A stretch of DNA of 64,000 bases from JBBIGV01 sp037447335 (GTDB lineage Bacteria > Bacteroidota > Ignavibacteria > Ignavibacteriales > Ignavibacteriaceae). How positions within the stretch are numbered: the stretch's first letter is position 1; every line of letters starts with the position of its first letter. The stretch is from the NCBI GenBank assembly GCA_037447335.1, contig JBBIGV010000001.1:62001-126000 (forward strand). The letters are read 5' to 3'. Position numbers and translations under genes: made by a program. Of the stretch, positions 36,268-44,749 are shown piece by piece. The notes below the pieces were generated by a model. It ran no database searches, was not told where the DNA came from, and saw only the letters and a program-made list of their open reading frames with translations.

Positions 36268-37698
36268 CTATTTAAAGAAGTTTAATGTATTATCAATTAT
36301 GCTGTTCAATTCAGATTCGGTTTCTGCCTCAGCATATATTCTGAAGAGCTCCTCGGTTTCCGATATTCTTATAAGCAGCCATTTGTTCGTTTTCTCAAAA
36401 AGTAATTTTACTGCTGTCAGGTTTTCTTCCGAATCGAAATAATCACGAACATCTTCTATTTTGTCATTTCCTAAAGCTGAACCGAAAGTATCGCGCATAA
36501 CTTTAAGTTTTTCAAATCGTTTTTCGTGTGGATATTTGATATCCATTCGTTTAAAGTAAAATCTTCCGAACTCTTTGCGTTTTGCCTCAAGCAGCTCCGA
36601 CAAAGTTTTATATGGAGATTTGGCTAACATCTCAACCATCAGTAAGCCGGATAAAATTCCATCGCGTTCGGGGATATGATCTTTAAATCCATAACCACCG
36701 CTTTCTTCACATCCGAATGCAATATTTCCGTTTATCATTTTCTCGCAAATATATTTAAAACCGAACGGAACTTCGATCACTTTCCGTTCATCGGATTGAA
36801 AGAGAGATGTAAGCCTGTCTGTTATAGTTGCGGTCTTTACAATATCACCCGAAAGTTTTTTACGATTGGTGACATAGTCAGCAAGTAAAAGGCTTACTTC
36901 CTGCGAGGAAACCATTTCACCTTTATCAGTCATTACACCCAAACGATCGGCATCACCATCGGTGGCAATACCAACAGAGTAACCCGGGTTTTTGATCAAT
37001 TCCTCCCTCATCGGCATAAGATTAACTTCGATTGGTTCTGCGCGTCTGCCGGCAAAATCCGGTTCTACAATTTTATAAATAGTTTTTGCGTCTATATTGT
37101 GCATTGTGAGTGCTGACTCAATTATTTGCTGACCTGCTCCACCCATCGAATCAATCAGCACTTTAATATCAGCAAACTTTATAGCATCGAATTCAATTAT
37201 CTTTTCCAGGTGATCGTAATAACTTGCGCGAACATCAACAAGAGATATATGTTCATCATCAGCCTGTATAAGATCTGTTCCTATATATTTTTGAACGGAC
37301 AGAGTGTCCTGCGTAAGAAAGGGTCCTCCGTAAGCAGCTTTGATCTTAACTCCGTTGTATTCAGGAGGAAGATGACTGGCTGTTATCATTACCCCGGCAT
37401 TCATCTTTTGAGATTTAACAAAGTAAGAAAGAACAGGTGTTGTACCTGTTTTATCGGACAGATATGCTCTGATATTATTTGCGGATAATATTCTTGAGAA
37501 CAATTGTGCAAAAAATTTTGAGTCTCTTCTTCCGTCATAACCGACAGCTACTTTCAGAGTGTCTTTTTCTTCCGAATTGTATATCAGGTAATCTGCAAAT
37601 GCCTGCGCAACCTGCGCAATTGATTTACGATTCACTTCAGAATCTAATTTGCCCCTCCAGCCATCTATGCCGAAATTGATTTTGTAATCCTTGCTCAT
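36268..37698 (-). CDS. Phosphohexomutase (phosphoglucomutase/phosphomannomutase family)
   Basis: A 476-residue alpha-D-phosphohexomutase that moves phosphate between C6 and C1 of a hexose. The catalytic serine lies in TASHLPPEYNG near residues 102-112, the magnesium loop is DGDADRLG near 246, the sugar-binding loop is CEESGGYG near 330 and the phosphate loop is RISETEELFRIY near 447. These four active-site blocks are complete. The sugar (glucose, mannose or glucosamine) cannot be fixed by motif alone. Together with PGI/PMI it could feed nucleotide-sugar synthesis. Confidence 0.92.
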   Translation of the reverse strand: MSKDYKINFGIDGWRGKLDSEVNRKSIAQVAQAFADYLIYNSEEKDTLKVAVGYDGRRDSKFFAQLFSRILSANNIRAYLSDKTGTTPVLSYFVKSQKMNAGVMITASHLPPEYNGVKIKAAYGGPFLTQDTLSVQKYIGTDLIQADDEHISLVDVRASYYDHLEKIIEFDAIKFADIKVLIDSMGGAGQQIIESALTMHNIDAKTIYKIVEPDFAGRRAEPIEVNLMPMREELIKNPGYSVGIATDGDADRLGVMTDKGEMVSSQEVSLLLADYVTNRKKLSGDIVKTATITDRLTSLFQSDERKVIEVPFGFKYICEKMINGNIAFGCEESGGYGFKDHIPERDGILSGLLMVEMLAKSPYKTLSELLEAKRKEFGRFYFKRMDIKYPHEKRFEKLKVMRDTFGSALGNDKIEDVRDYFDSEENLTAVKLLFEKTNKWLLIRISETEELFRIYAEAETESELNSIIDNTLNFFK

Positions 37699-37834
37699 AT
37701 CAAACCTGCACGAATTGTTTAACGGAATATAAAAACAATTACAACCTTTTTTGCAATTATTTTTCTTACTGATAATCTTCGGTAAAAATAATTCTGAAAT
37801 TATTACTAATTTTACTCAACACATAAATGATACA

Positions 37835-38851
37835 ATGAATATTCAAAGCAATATCTCTTTAAAAGAATTTAACACTTTTAGAATAAAAGTTCATGCAAAG
37901 TACTTTGTTGAAATTAACTCAGCCGAAGAGTTGAAGCATTTAATAAACATGCCTCTGTTCAAATCTGAGAGAAGGCTGATTCTTGGAGGAGGCAGCAATT
38001 TATTACTAACTGATAATTTTGATGGGCTTGTAATTAAAATCTCAATTCCCGGAATAGAAATTATCCATGAGGATAATGAAAATGTTGTTATTCGTGCAGG
38101 TGCGGGTGTAATCTGGCATGAACTTGTGCTGTATTGTGTGGAAAAAAATTATGGCGGAATTGAGAACATGTCTTTAATACCCGGTAACGTTGGTGCCGCC
38201 CCGATCCAAAATATAGGTGCTTACGGACAGGAACTTAAAGATGTTTTTCTCAGCCTTGAAGGAATTTATATTGACAGCGGGAAAACTGTATCTTTTAACT
38301 CGGATGAATGCATCTTCCTTTACAGGGAGAGCATCTTCAAATCAAAGCTTAAAAATAAATTTATTATTACATCATTAACCATACGTCTCTCAAAATTTCC
38401 AAAACTTAATATTGAATACGGTAGTGTCAAAAAAGAGCTTGAAAAACTGGGGAAAGAAAATATCACAATAAAAGATGTGAGCGATGTAATAACAGCTATC
38501 CGGAAAAGCAAACTTCCCGATCCGGCAGAAATCGGTAATGCCGGCAGTTTTTTCAAAAATCCTGAAATAAACATTGAACATTTCGACAAGCTTAAAGAAA
38601 AATTTCCCGGTATAATTGCATTTGATTCCCCTGACGGTAAGAAAAAAATTGCAGCCGGATGGATGATTGAACAGTGCGGATGGAAAGGGAAAAAGATCGG
38701 GAATACCGGAGTGCATAAGAACCATGCATTGGTTCTGGTTAATTTTGGCAGGGCTTCTGGCAAAGAAATTCTGATTCTTGCTGAAGAAATTAAAAAATCG
38801 GTGTCTGATAAATTCGGTGTTGAACTTCAGGAAGAAATAAATATTGTTTAG
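37835..38851 (+). CDS. murB: UDP-N-acetylenolpyruvoylglucosamine reductase
   Basis: FAD/NADPH enzyme completing UDP-MurNAc for peptidoglycan. From ATG 37835 it is 338 residues: NTFRIK near 13, the FAD-binding LGGGSNLL near 48, IPGNVGAAPIQNIGAYGQE near 117, and YRESIFK near 164 with the catalytic serine of type I MurB. GNAGSFFKNP and AAGWMIEQCG follow. The frame extends to 37751 but the extra 28 residues are not family-like. The ribosome site is weak, as is common in this lineage. It is transcribed alone. Confidence 0.94.
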   Translation: MNIQSNISLKEFNTFRIKVHAKYFVEINSAEELKHLINMPLFKSERRLILGGGSNLLLTDNFDGLVIKISIPGIEIIHEDNENVVIRAGAGVIWHELVLYCVEKNYGGIENMSLIPGNVGAAPIQNIGAYGQELKDVFLSLEGIYIDSGKTVSFNSDECIFLYRESIFKSKLKNKFIITSLTIRLSKFPKLNIEYGSVKKELEKLGKENITIKDVSDVITAIRKSKLPDPAEIGNAGSFFKNPEINIEHFDKLKEKFPGIIAFDSPDGKKKIAAGWMIEQCGWKGKKIGNTGVHKNHALVLVNFGRASGKEILILAEEIKKSVSDKFGVELQEEINIV

Positions 38852-38943
38852 TATTATTACCGGCAGAACATCTTATCGGGTAAAATCTTTTTTCTGTTTA
38901 TTTTAGGTTATCACTTGAAATATTAGCCGTTACTGATTAAGTT

Positions 38944-38973
38944 TTGATAAAATCATTTCATAATTCATATTAA
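38944..38973 (+). promoter_or_regulatory. Possible promoter of the phenylalanine hydroxylase gene
   Basis: TTGATA (38944-38949) and TATTAA (38968-38973) are separated by 18 bases and lie about 43 bases before the phhA start, which has a strong AGGGAGGA ribosome site. The boxes resemble a sigma-70 promoter, but AT-rich sequence yields such matches easily. Confidence 0.3.
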
Positions 38974-39015
38974 CAATTGCAGAAGTTTATCTGCAGTAAA
39001 AAGGGAGGACTTTAA

Positions 39016-39834
39016 ATGAAAAAACCTGAGGAAGAGAAAATTCTTTCAGCGTACGAAAAGGCAGCCGAGGAAGGTATTGATCCCCGCTGTATTCCGCAAA
39101 GATTAACCAATCCGGTGCCCGAACATGATGAAATACAGTACCCGGATTACCCGGATTCAGACCATGAATCCTGGAAATTCCTGTACAACCGGCAAATGAA
39201 ATTTCTTCCGGGAAGAGTCTGTGAAGAATATCTGGCAGGAACAGCAAAGCTGAATTTTACACCTGACAGAATACCTGCATTAAGTCATCTTAGCCATGTA
39301 TTTTTTGAAACTACCGGCTGGAAAGTTGCACGTGTGCCCGGGCTTATCCATGAAGAAAACTTTTTCTCTATGCTGAAGCGAAAAGTCTTTCCTTCAACTG
39401 ATTATATAAGAGGAAAAGATGAACTTGATTATACGCCCGCTCCGGATTGTTTTCATGATATGTTCGGACACATGCCGCTGCTTGCCGATACTAATTTTGC
39501 CTCCTTCTATCAGAAATTTGGTGAGTCCGCAATGAATGCTACAGGCATCGACAGAAAATACCTCGAAACATTCCATTGGTTTACTGTGGAATTCGGTTTG
39601 ATCAAAAAACCCGAAGGTATGCGCATTTACGGCGCGGGTATTATTTCCTCGCTTGGTGAAGTGCAGCACGCTCTTTCAGATAATGTTGAAGTCAGAGATT
39701 TTGACCCGGATAAACTTGTTCTTCAGGAATATGACGTGTGGCATTTACAGCCGATTCTCTTTGCAATAGACTCATTTGAGCATCTTGAGGATGGTTTTAA
39801 CTTCTGGACAAAGAAAAGAGCTTTAATCAACTGA
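39016..39834 (+). CDS. phhA: Phenylalanine 4-monooxygenase
   Basis: Non-heme iron, pterin-dependent hydroxylase converting phenylalanine to tyrosine. The 272 residues lack the eukaryotic regulatory domain. The iron ligands are seen at the right spacing: His147 and His152 in FHDMFGHMP, and Glu192 in FTVEFGL, 40 residues later as in the family. VPGLIHEENFF near 108 and the ending FDSFEHLEDGFN-type region match bacterial PhhA. It needs a tetrahydropterin cofactor, and the genes for making one lie 1.3 kb downstream; the recycling enzyme PhhB is not in the window. Confidence 0.95.
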   Translation: MKKPEEEKILSAYEKAAEEGIDPRCIPQRLTNPVPEHDEIQYPDYPDSDHESWKFLYNRQMKFLPGRVCEEYLAGTAKLNFTPDRIPALSHLSHVFFETTGWKVARVPGLIHEENFFSMLKRKVFPSTDYIRGKDELDYTPAPDCFHDMFGHMPLLADTNFASFYQKFGESAMNATGIDRKYLETFHWFTVEFGLIKKPEGMRIYGAGIISSLGEVQHALSDNVEVRDFDPDKLVLQEYDVWHLQPILFAIDSFEHLEDGFNFWTKKRALIN

Positions 39835-40182
39835 TTACTATTTCAATAAGCTGACCTTAAGTTCTGGTTTTGGATTTCTTAATATCGTGATCATTAGGTT
39901 TATTTTACATTTAATTTATTGCAGCACAGGTTAGATTACATACGCAACTATGACCTGATCTGTGCTGATTTCCGGTTATCCTCTCTTCTCTTTAATATTT
40001 AAACATTCCTAACAACAAAGTGAACTTTTTTCATGTTTATTTGTTTTTTCTTATGTCAGGTACAGATAATATATAGAATTCAATCTGTTGCCTTGCTTGA
40101 ATCTACACTAACATTTGGGTAATTTTGAAACAGATTTACTCATCATAAATCAATTATTCTTAATGACGTAAAAGGAAATTTA
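39835..40182. other. Intergenic stretch with one hairpin
   Basis: About 350 bases between phhA and the first peroxiredoxin hold no gene that I can support. A REP-like hairpin lies at 39922-39967 (listed separately). The rest is AT-rich and probably carries the promoter of the peroxiredoxin/pterin genes. Confidence 0.5.
39922..39967. repeat. REP-like hairpin related to the one at 1040-1066
   Basis: CAGCACAGGTTAG (39922-39934) pairs with CTGATCTGTGCTG (39955-39967) over 13 positions, including two G-U pairs, with a 20-base loop. Its arm shares AGCACAG followed by purine-TTAG with the hairpin near 1.05 kb. There is no following T-run, so I do not call it a terminator. Confidence 0.45.
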
Positions 40183-40695
40183 ATGCAGCTTAAAGTTGGC
40201 GATTCTGCCCCTCATTTCGAATTATTTAATCATTTGGATGAAAAAATATCGCTGTCAGATTTTAATGGAATAAACAGAGTAATATTGTTCTTTCCATTAG
40301 CCAACACCTCTACCTGCACTAAAGAAATGCGCAGCATAAGAGACGAAATTAAAAAATATGAAGAACTTAATGCAGTTGTCTTCGGAATTAGTGTTGACAG
40401 CCCGCCCGCACTAAGAATGTGGGCTGAAAAACTTGATCTCAACTTTAATCTCTTAAGCGATTTTAATAAGGAAGTTTGTCAGGCATACGGCTCATACTAT
40501 GAATTGTTCTGTCCGGCAAAATTTGCGTTTCGTGGAGTTGCAAAACGAGCGGCATTCGTAATTGATAGTGATGGTATCATCCGCTATGCTGAAGTGCTCG
40601 AAAATGCCGGGAATGAACCGGACTACCAGGCAATTAAAGAAGTTTTATCAAATTTGAATCAGGAAACAGGAGTTAATAATGATAAAAGAAGGTAA
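40183..40695 (+). CDS. Peroxiredoxin (AhpC/TSA family)
   Basis: A 170-residue thiol peroxidase. The peroxidatic cysteine is Cys45 in PLANTSTC, the P-x-x-x-T-x-x-C active site. Other cysteines occur near 104 (EVCQAYG) and 115 (ELFCPAK), either of which could act as resolving residue. KRAAFVIDSDG near 125 is the conserved late strand. It overlaps the next peroxiredoxin gene by 17 bases, so the two are cotranslated. The partner reductant is unknown. Confidence 0.88.
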   Translation: MQLKVGDSAPHFELFNHLDEKISLSDFNGINRVILFFPLANTSTCTKEMRSIRDEIKKYEELNAVVFGISVDSPPALRMWAEKLDLNFNLLSDFNKEVCQAYGSYYELFCPAKFAFRGVAKRAAFVIDSDGIIRYAEVLENAGNEPDYQAIKEVLSNLNQETGVNNDKRR

Positions 40696-41140
40696 GAAAG
40701 CGCCTGCTTTTAAACTTAAAGATCAGAATGGAAACATAATTTCTTTAAGTAACTTCAAAGGAAAGAATGTTGTATTGTATTTTTATCCAAAGGATGATAC
40801 GTCGGGATGTACTGCTGAGGCGTGCAATTTCCGTGATGAGCTGCCAGCTTTTAAAGGTTTAAATGCTGTCATTTTAGGGGTCAGTCCCGACTCTGTTGAA
40901 TCACATAAAAAATTCGCGGCTAAATATAATTTGCCCTTCACTTTATTGAGCGACGGAAACAAGGAAGTAGTTCAGACGTATGATGTCTGGAAAGAAAAAA
41001 GCATGTATGGTAAAAAATATATGGGAGTTGAAAGAACTACTTTTATTATAGATGGAGAAGGAAAGATCAGGAAGGTCTTTAATAAAGTAAAAGTGCCCGG
41101 TCATAACGAAGAAGTTTTAGAAGCGCTAAAATCATTATAA
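40679..41140 (+). CDS. bcp: Thioredoxin-dependent peroxiredoxin, Bcp/PrxQ type
   Basis: A 153-residue atypical 2-Cys peroxiredoxin reducing peroxides via thioredoxin. YPKDDTSGCTAEAC places the peroxidatic Cys44 and the resolving Cys49 five residues apart, diagnostic of the Bcp subgroup. KYMGVERTTFIID near 118 is the conserved C-terminal block. It overlaps the upstream peroxiredoxin by 17 bases and precedes the pterin synthase by 14 bases, so peroxide defence and pterin synthesis genes appear to form one unit. Confidence 0.93.
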   Translation: MIKEGKKAPAFKLKDQNGNIISLSNFKGKNVVLYFYPKDDTSGCTAEACNFRDELPAFKGLNAVILGVSPDSVESHKKFAAKYNLPFTLLSDGNKEVVQTYDVWKEKSMYGKKYMGVERTTFIIDGEGKIRKVFNKVKVPGHNEEVLEALKSL

Positions 41141-41154
41141 AGAGATTTTCAGAT

Positions 41155-41562
41155 ATGCTTTATGTAACAAGAAGAATGACATTCAGTGCAGCGCACAGAA
41201 TTTACAATCCTGCTTTAAGTGATGAAGAAAATGAAAAGTTGTTCGGGCTTTGCAGTAACCCCAACTGGCATGGTCATAACTATGTCCTTGAAGTTACCGT
41301 TGCAGGCAAAGTTGACCCGGTTACCGGTTATGTAATAGATTTAAAAATTCTCAAAGAAATAGTTAATGAAAATGTAATTCAGTATGTTGATCATAAAAAC
41401 CTGAACACCGAAACACCATTTATGAAAGACATAAATCCAACTGCAGAGAACATCACAGTTGCTATATGGAAACAGCTTGTTGATAAGATACCGTCAGGTA
41501 AGCTGCACTCGGTAAAATTGTACGAAACAGAAAATAATTATTTTGAATACAAAGGAGAGTAA
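41155..41562 (+). CDS. 6-pyruvoyl-tetrahydropterin synthase
   Basis: A 135-residue T-fold enzyme turning dihydroneopterin triphosphate into 6-pyruvoyl-tetrahydropterin. Zinc ligands are His14 (SAAHR), His39 and His41 (WHGHNY). The catalytic Cys33 in LFGLCSNPN, the Asp79-His80 pair in VDHKNL and Glu124 in YETENN are all placed as in animal PTPS. LSDEENEKLFGLC and the KLYETENN ending are notably closer to eukaryotic PTPS than to QueD of queuosine synthesis. folE follows within three bases and two reductases after that, which fits a biopterin pathway rather than queuosine. Confidence 0.9.
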   Translation: MLYVTRRMTFSAAHRIYNPALSDEENEKLFGLCSNPNWHGHNYVLEVTVAGKVDPVTGYVIDLKILKEIVNENVIQYVDHKNLNTETPFMKDINPTAENITVAIWKQLVDKIPSGKLHSVKLYETENNYFEYKGE

Positions 41563-41565
41563 AAA

Positions 41566-42132
41566 TTGAACATCGGACTAGTAAAAAATATGTTTTATGA
41601 TCTGCTGAAAGAGATAGGTGAAGACCCCGACCGTGAGGGTTTAAAAAGTACCCCAAAACGTGTTGCCAGAGCTTATGAGTTTTTAACAGCCGGATATCAG
41701 AAAAATATTGAAGAGGTTCTGAATAATGCAGTCTTCAATGAAAAGTATGATGAAATGGTGCTTGTTAAGAACATAGATTTTTATAGCCTGTGCGAACATC
41801 ATATGCTGCCATTCTATGGTAAAGTTCACGTGGCGTACATACCAAACGGTAAAATAGTTGGACTGAGTAAAATCCCCAGAATAGTTGACGTGTTTGCGCG
41901 AAGGCTGCAGGTTCAGGAACGAATGACACAGGAAATTGCTGATACACTTGAGAAGTATCTTCAGCCAAAAGGTGTTGCCGTAGTTTCGGAAGCCTTTCAT
42001 ATGTGCATGATGATGCGCGGTGTAGAAAAGCAAAATTCTTCTGCAACCGCAAGCGCTGTACACGGTCTATTTAAAGACGACGCAAGAACACGGTCGGAAT
42101 TCTTAAATCTAATAACATCAAAGAATATTTAA
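41566..42132 (+). CDS. folE: GTP cyclohydrolase I
   Basis: Makes dihydroneopterin triphosphate from GTP, the entry to folate and biopterin. The 188-residue protein has zinc ligands Cys76 and His79 in LCEHHMLPF and Cys147 in FHMCMMMRG, spaced 71 residues apart as in the E. coli enzyme. The start is TTG at 41566, supported by GGAGAG eight bases upstream. It sits between the PTPS gene and an SDR gene whose ATG overlaps its stop (TAATG). Confidence 0.96.
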   Translation: MNIGLVKNMFYDLLKEIGEDPDREGLKSTPKRVARAYEFLTAGYQKNIEEVLNNAVFNEKYDEMVLVKNIDFYSLCEHHMLPFYGKVHVAYIPNGKIVGLSKIPRIVDVFARRLQVQERMTQEIADTLEKYLQPKGVAVVSEAFHMCMMMRGVEKQNSSATASAVHGLFKDDARTRSEFLNLITSKNI

Positions 42133-42848
42133 TGGAAAAACAAAACTCAGGGATATGGATAACCGGCACCAGTTCAGGTATCGGTAAAGCTGCTGCAAAA
42201 GAATTTGCAAGAGTGGGTTGTAAAGTGTTCGCTTCTGCAAGACGGGTGACAGAACTTGATCGACTCAACGAAGAGTTAAAAAAAGAAAAGCTAAGCGTTG
42301 AGGTCTTTCCCTGCAATGTTGCATCACATACAAATGTGGACCAGGTTTATAAAAAAATAACCGCTGATTACCAGGTTGATTGTCTTATTAATAACGCGGG
42401 TGTAACATCTTTTAAACTCGCTGAAGAAAACTCCATCACAGAAATAAATGATATCATAAACACTAATCTGCTCGGAGCAATTTATTGTATTAAATCCGTA
42501 TTACCTGCAATGATCGAACGAAAAAGCGGTACTATAATTAACATACTTTCAGTTGTCACTCAAAAAATCTTTTTAAAAAGCTCTGCATATGCTGCTGCCA
42601 AATCAGGTTTATTAGCGTATTCAGATTTTTTGCGTGAAGAAGTCCGCAAGTATAACATCAGAGTAATAAATGTAATACCCGGTGCAACTGAAACCCCGAT
42701 GTGGTCAATGAAGGTCAGGCAGGAAAAGTCCGAATTGATGATGGGCGGTGAGGACATAGCTCAATTACTTGTATGGTTATATCTGCAAAAAGGAAATATG
42801 GTAACAGAAAACATAACTGTCAGACCAATCACAGGAGACCTTGCCTGA
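42132..42848 (+). CDS. Short-chain dehydrogenase/reductase, candidate pterin reductase
   Basis: A 238-residue classical SDR. The cofactor motif TGTSSGIG is at 11-18 with an Arg-rich SARR after strand 2, which favours NADPH. NNAG near 91, catalytic Ser in NILSVV near 138 and YAAAK near 151 complete the triad. Its start overlaps the folE stop, so it is likely to act on the pterin made by folE and PTPS, in the role of sepiapterin reductase. That substrate is inferred from position only. Confidence 0.8.
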   Translation: MEKQNSGIWITGTSSGIGKAAAKEFARVGCKVFASARRVTELDRLNEELKKEKLSVEVFPCNVASHTNVDQVYKKITADYQVDCLINNAGVTSFKLAEENSITEINDIINTNLLGAIYCIKSVLPAMIERKSGTIINILSVVTQKIFLKSSAYAAAKSGLLAYSDFLREEVRKYNIRVINVIPGATETPMWSMKVRQEKSELMMGGEDIAQLLVWLYLQKGNMVTENITVRPITGDLA

Positions 42849-42849
42849 A

Positions 42850-43557
42850 ATGGAGAGAAGGGATTTAACAATCGTTACAGGAGCGAGCAGGGGAATAGGC
42901 AGGTCTATCGCAATAAGGCTTGCTGAAGAAAATCATAACATTATGATTTTCGGAAGAGACAAAAGTGCATTGGAAAAAGTCAGGTCGGAGTTACAGAACA
43001 AAGGAGTTGAATCAGAATATTTTGCCGGAGATGTTAGCGACAAAAAATTTGTAAATAATTCCGTTAACCAGATAATCAAAAAATACGGAAGAGTTGATCA
43101 TCTTATTAACAACGCCGGATTTGGTATACTAAAAAAACTTGTTGATTCTTCCTTAGAAGAATTTAAGAGTCAGATGGATACGAATATATTTGCTGTTTAT
43201 AATTTTACCAAAGCCGTAATTGATGGAATGATTTCGCAAAGATCAGGATCAATAATAAACGTAGCTTCGTTAGCCGGAAAGAATGCATTTGTTGGAGGCA
43301 CAATGTACGGAGCAACAAAACATGCACTTCTTGGTTTTACCAAATCTCTTATGCTTGAAGTCAGGCAGTACAATGTTCGTGTTGCAGCAATTTGCCCGGG
43401 TTCTGTTAACACTGATTTTTTTAATGAAACACACACAAAACCCGAGTTTGAAAAAATTCTTCGTCCTCAGGATGTTGCTGAAACGGTTGCATTGATTATA
43501 AAGCTGCCGGTCAGAGCCTTAGTAAGCGAGATTGATATAAGACCCACAAACCCATAA
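42850..43557 (+). CDS. Short-chain dehydrogenase/reductase, second candidate pterin reductase
   Basis: A 235-residue SDR with TGASRGIG at 10-17, NNAG near 87, Ser in INVASLAG near 136 and YGATK near 150. GRDKS after strand 2 again suggests NADPH. The frame is open to a TTG at 42841, but the ATG at 42850 starts right after the previous stop and gives the standard SDR N-terminus. As the second reductase of the set it might reduce the other side-chain carbonyl or recycle quinonoid dihydropterin; neither can be proven from sequence. Confidence 0.8.
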   Translation: MERRDLTIVTGASRGIGRSIAIRLAEENHNIMIFGRDKSALEKVRSELQNKGVESEYFAGDVSDKKFVNNSVNQIIKKYGRVDHLINNAGFGILKKLVDSSLEEFKSQMDTNIFAVYNFTKAVIDGMISQRSGSIINVASLAGKNAFVGGTMYGATKHALLGFTKSLMLEVRQYNVRVAAICPGSVNTDFFNETHTKPEFEKILRPQDVAETVALIIKLPVRALVSEIDIRPTNP

Positions 43558-43583
43558 AAAAAGCCGGGTGGCGCGCCCGGCTT
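43556..43583 (-). terminator. Terminator between SDR and Spy-like genes
   Basis: AAGCCGGG (43561-43568) pairs with CCCGGCTT (43576-43583) around a seven-base loop. On the minus strand the stem is followed by seven T, which makes a good rho-independent terminator for the Spy-like gene ending at 43595. On the plus strand only three T follow, so it may be weaker for the SDR operon ending at 43557. Confidence 0.8.
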
Positions 43584-43594
43584 TCGACCTACCA

Positions 43595-44071
43595 TCATCT
43601 GGCACGGTGTCTGAACCTGTAACCATAATAACCTGGTCCTCTGAAGTCACCGTAACCTCTGCCTTTTCTGAAACCTCTGTCTTTTTCATTCCACAGCTTT
43701 TTTTGCTCATTGGATAGCAATTCATACACATCCATTTTATGATTTGCGCGTGCCTTTGAGATCCGGGTATGGATTGAATTTATTTTATCTGCCGCAGAAA
43801 GATATTCGCTTCTTGAATAGTTGCCGCTGGTTTGTAATTCGCGTAAATCCAGTTTTGCTTTTTCAAGCTCTGATCTTAAATCAACCATATTTTTCTGATG
43901 CTCAATACGTAGTTTTGAAATTTTAGACTCCTGTTCTTCACTAAGATTTAATAGTGAGTGAAAATAACCCCTGTCTTCTTTGAAGATTTTTTTCCTCTGG
44001 GCGTTCAAATCCGCACTGAACAATAGAAATACCATCGCGAACATCACAACATAAAAAACCGAATTTTTCAT
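43595..44071 (-). CDS. Spy/CpxP-like periplasmic protein
   Basis: A 158-residue exported protein with a signal peptide (to about 24, LNAQ). The mature part is mostly charged helices: LLNLSEEQESKISKLRIEHQKN resembles the LT-x-x-Q repeat of Spy/CnrR-type heavy-metal-sensor or chaperone proteins, and LLSNEQKKLW near 120 is the second such motif. The tail is rich in Gly, Arg and Tyr (GRGYGDFRGPGYYGY), unusual for the family. It is divergent from an ECF sigma gene 124 bases away, so it is a likely target of that regulator. Confidence 0.7.
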   Translation of the reverse strand: MKNSVFYVVMFAMVFLLFSADLNAQRKKIFKEDRGYFHSLLNLSEEQESKISKLRIEHQKNMVDLRSELEKAKLDLRELQTSGNYSRSEYLSAADKINSIHTRISKARANHKMDVYELLSNEQKKLWNEKDRGFRKGRGYGDFRGPGYYGYRFRHRAR

Positions 44072-44194
44072 TAGATAACTCCTTAAATTTGTTTTCGTCC
44101 GTTTGACACCATATTGTACAACTCAGGTTTAACGTTAATTTATTAAACCGTGCGGATAGCGCTGCTGTCCAATTATCTGAATTAAGAATAATTT

Positions 44195-44749
44195 ATGGCG
44201 CAAAACGAAAGTGATTTTGACCTTGTAGAAAGCTATCTTTCCGGTGATGAAAGTTCATTCAACAAAATTGTTGCCAGGTACCAACAGAAGATATACTGGC
44301 ACGCACGACGGATGACCGGTAATCATTTCGATGCTGATGAGGTTTTGCAGGAAGTAACAATAGTTATGTATAAAAAATTAAAGGATTTTCAGTTCAAATC
44401 ATCTTTATATACATGGCTTTATAAAATTACAGCAACAAGAAGCATAAATTATTTAAGAAAGAAAAAACTGAGAGATATATTTTCACTTGATGATGCAGAG
44501 CCCATGGCCCTGGATTCAAAGGAAGATATAGTTCTGAATATAGAAGATAAAGAGAAGCTGAAAAAGCTGAATGAAATATTGAAGCTTCTCCCGGAAAAAC
44601 AACGCCAGATTTTTATTATGCGTACTTTTGACGAGCTTAGTTATGAAGAAATATCGCAAATTACAGGAAAAAGTACCGGCGGTCTGAAAGCCAATTATTT
44701 TCATGCTATAAGAAAAATAACGGAGCATATGAAAAAATATGAAGAATGA
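44195..44749 (+). CDS. ECF-type RNA polymerase sigma factor
   Basis: A 184-residue two-domain sigma factor. Region 2 covers about 20-90 (FNKIVARYQQKIYWHARRM, DADEVLQEVTI, FKSSLYTWLYKIT) and region 4 about 125-180 (LPEKQRQIFIMRTFDELSYEEIS with the recognition helix). The short linker and absence of regions 1 and 3 mark it as an ECF factor. It overlaps the following anti-sigma-like gene by 11 bases. Autoregulation from the 124-base divergent gap is likely but not shown. Confidence 0.92.
   Translation: MAQNESDFDLVESYLSGDESSFNKIVARYQQKIYWHARRMTGNHFDADEVLQEVTIVMYKKLKDFQFKSSLYTWLYKITATRSINYLRKKKLRDIFSLDDAEPMALDSKEDIVLNIEDKEKLKKLNEILKLLPEKQRQIFIMRTFDELSYEEISQITGKSTGGLKANYFHAIRKITEHMKKYEE

Noticed and set aside
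38320..38763. 147-codon minus-strand frame inside murB
   Set aside because: Antisense shadow; Ser/Phe-rich composition typical of reverse-strand reading of this AT-rich coding sequence.
41683..42063. 126-codon minus-strand frame inside folE
   Set aside because: Antisense to a complete GTP cyclohydrolase I; not supported.
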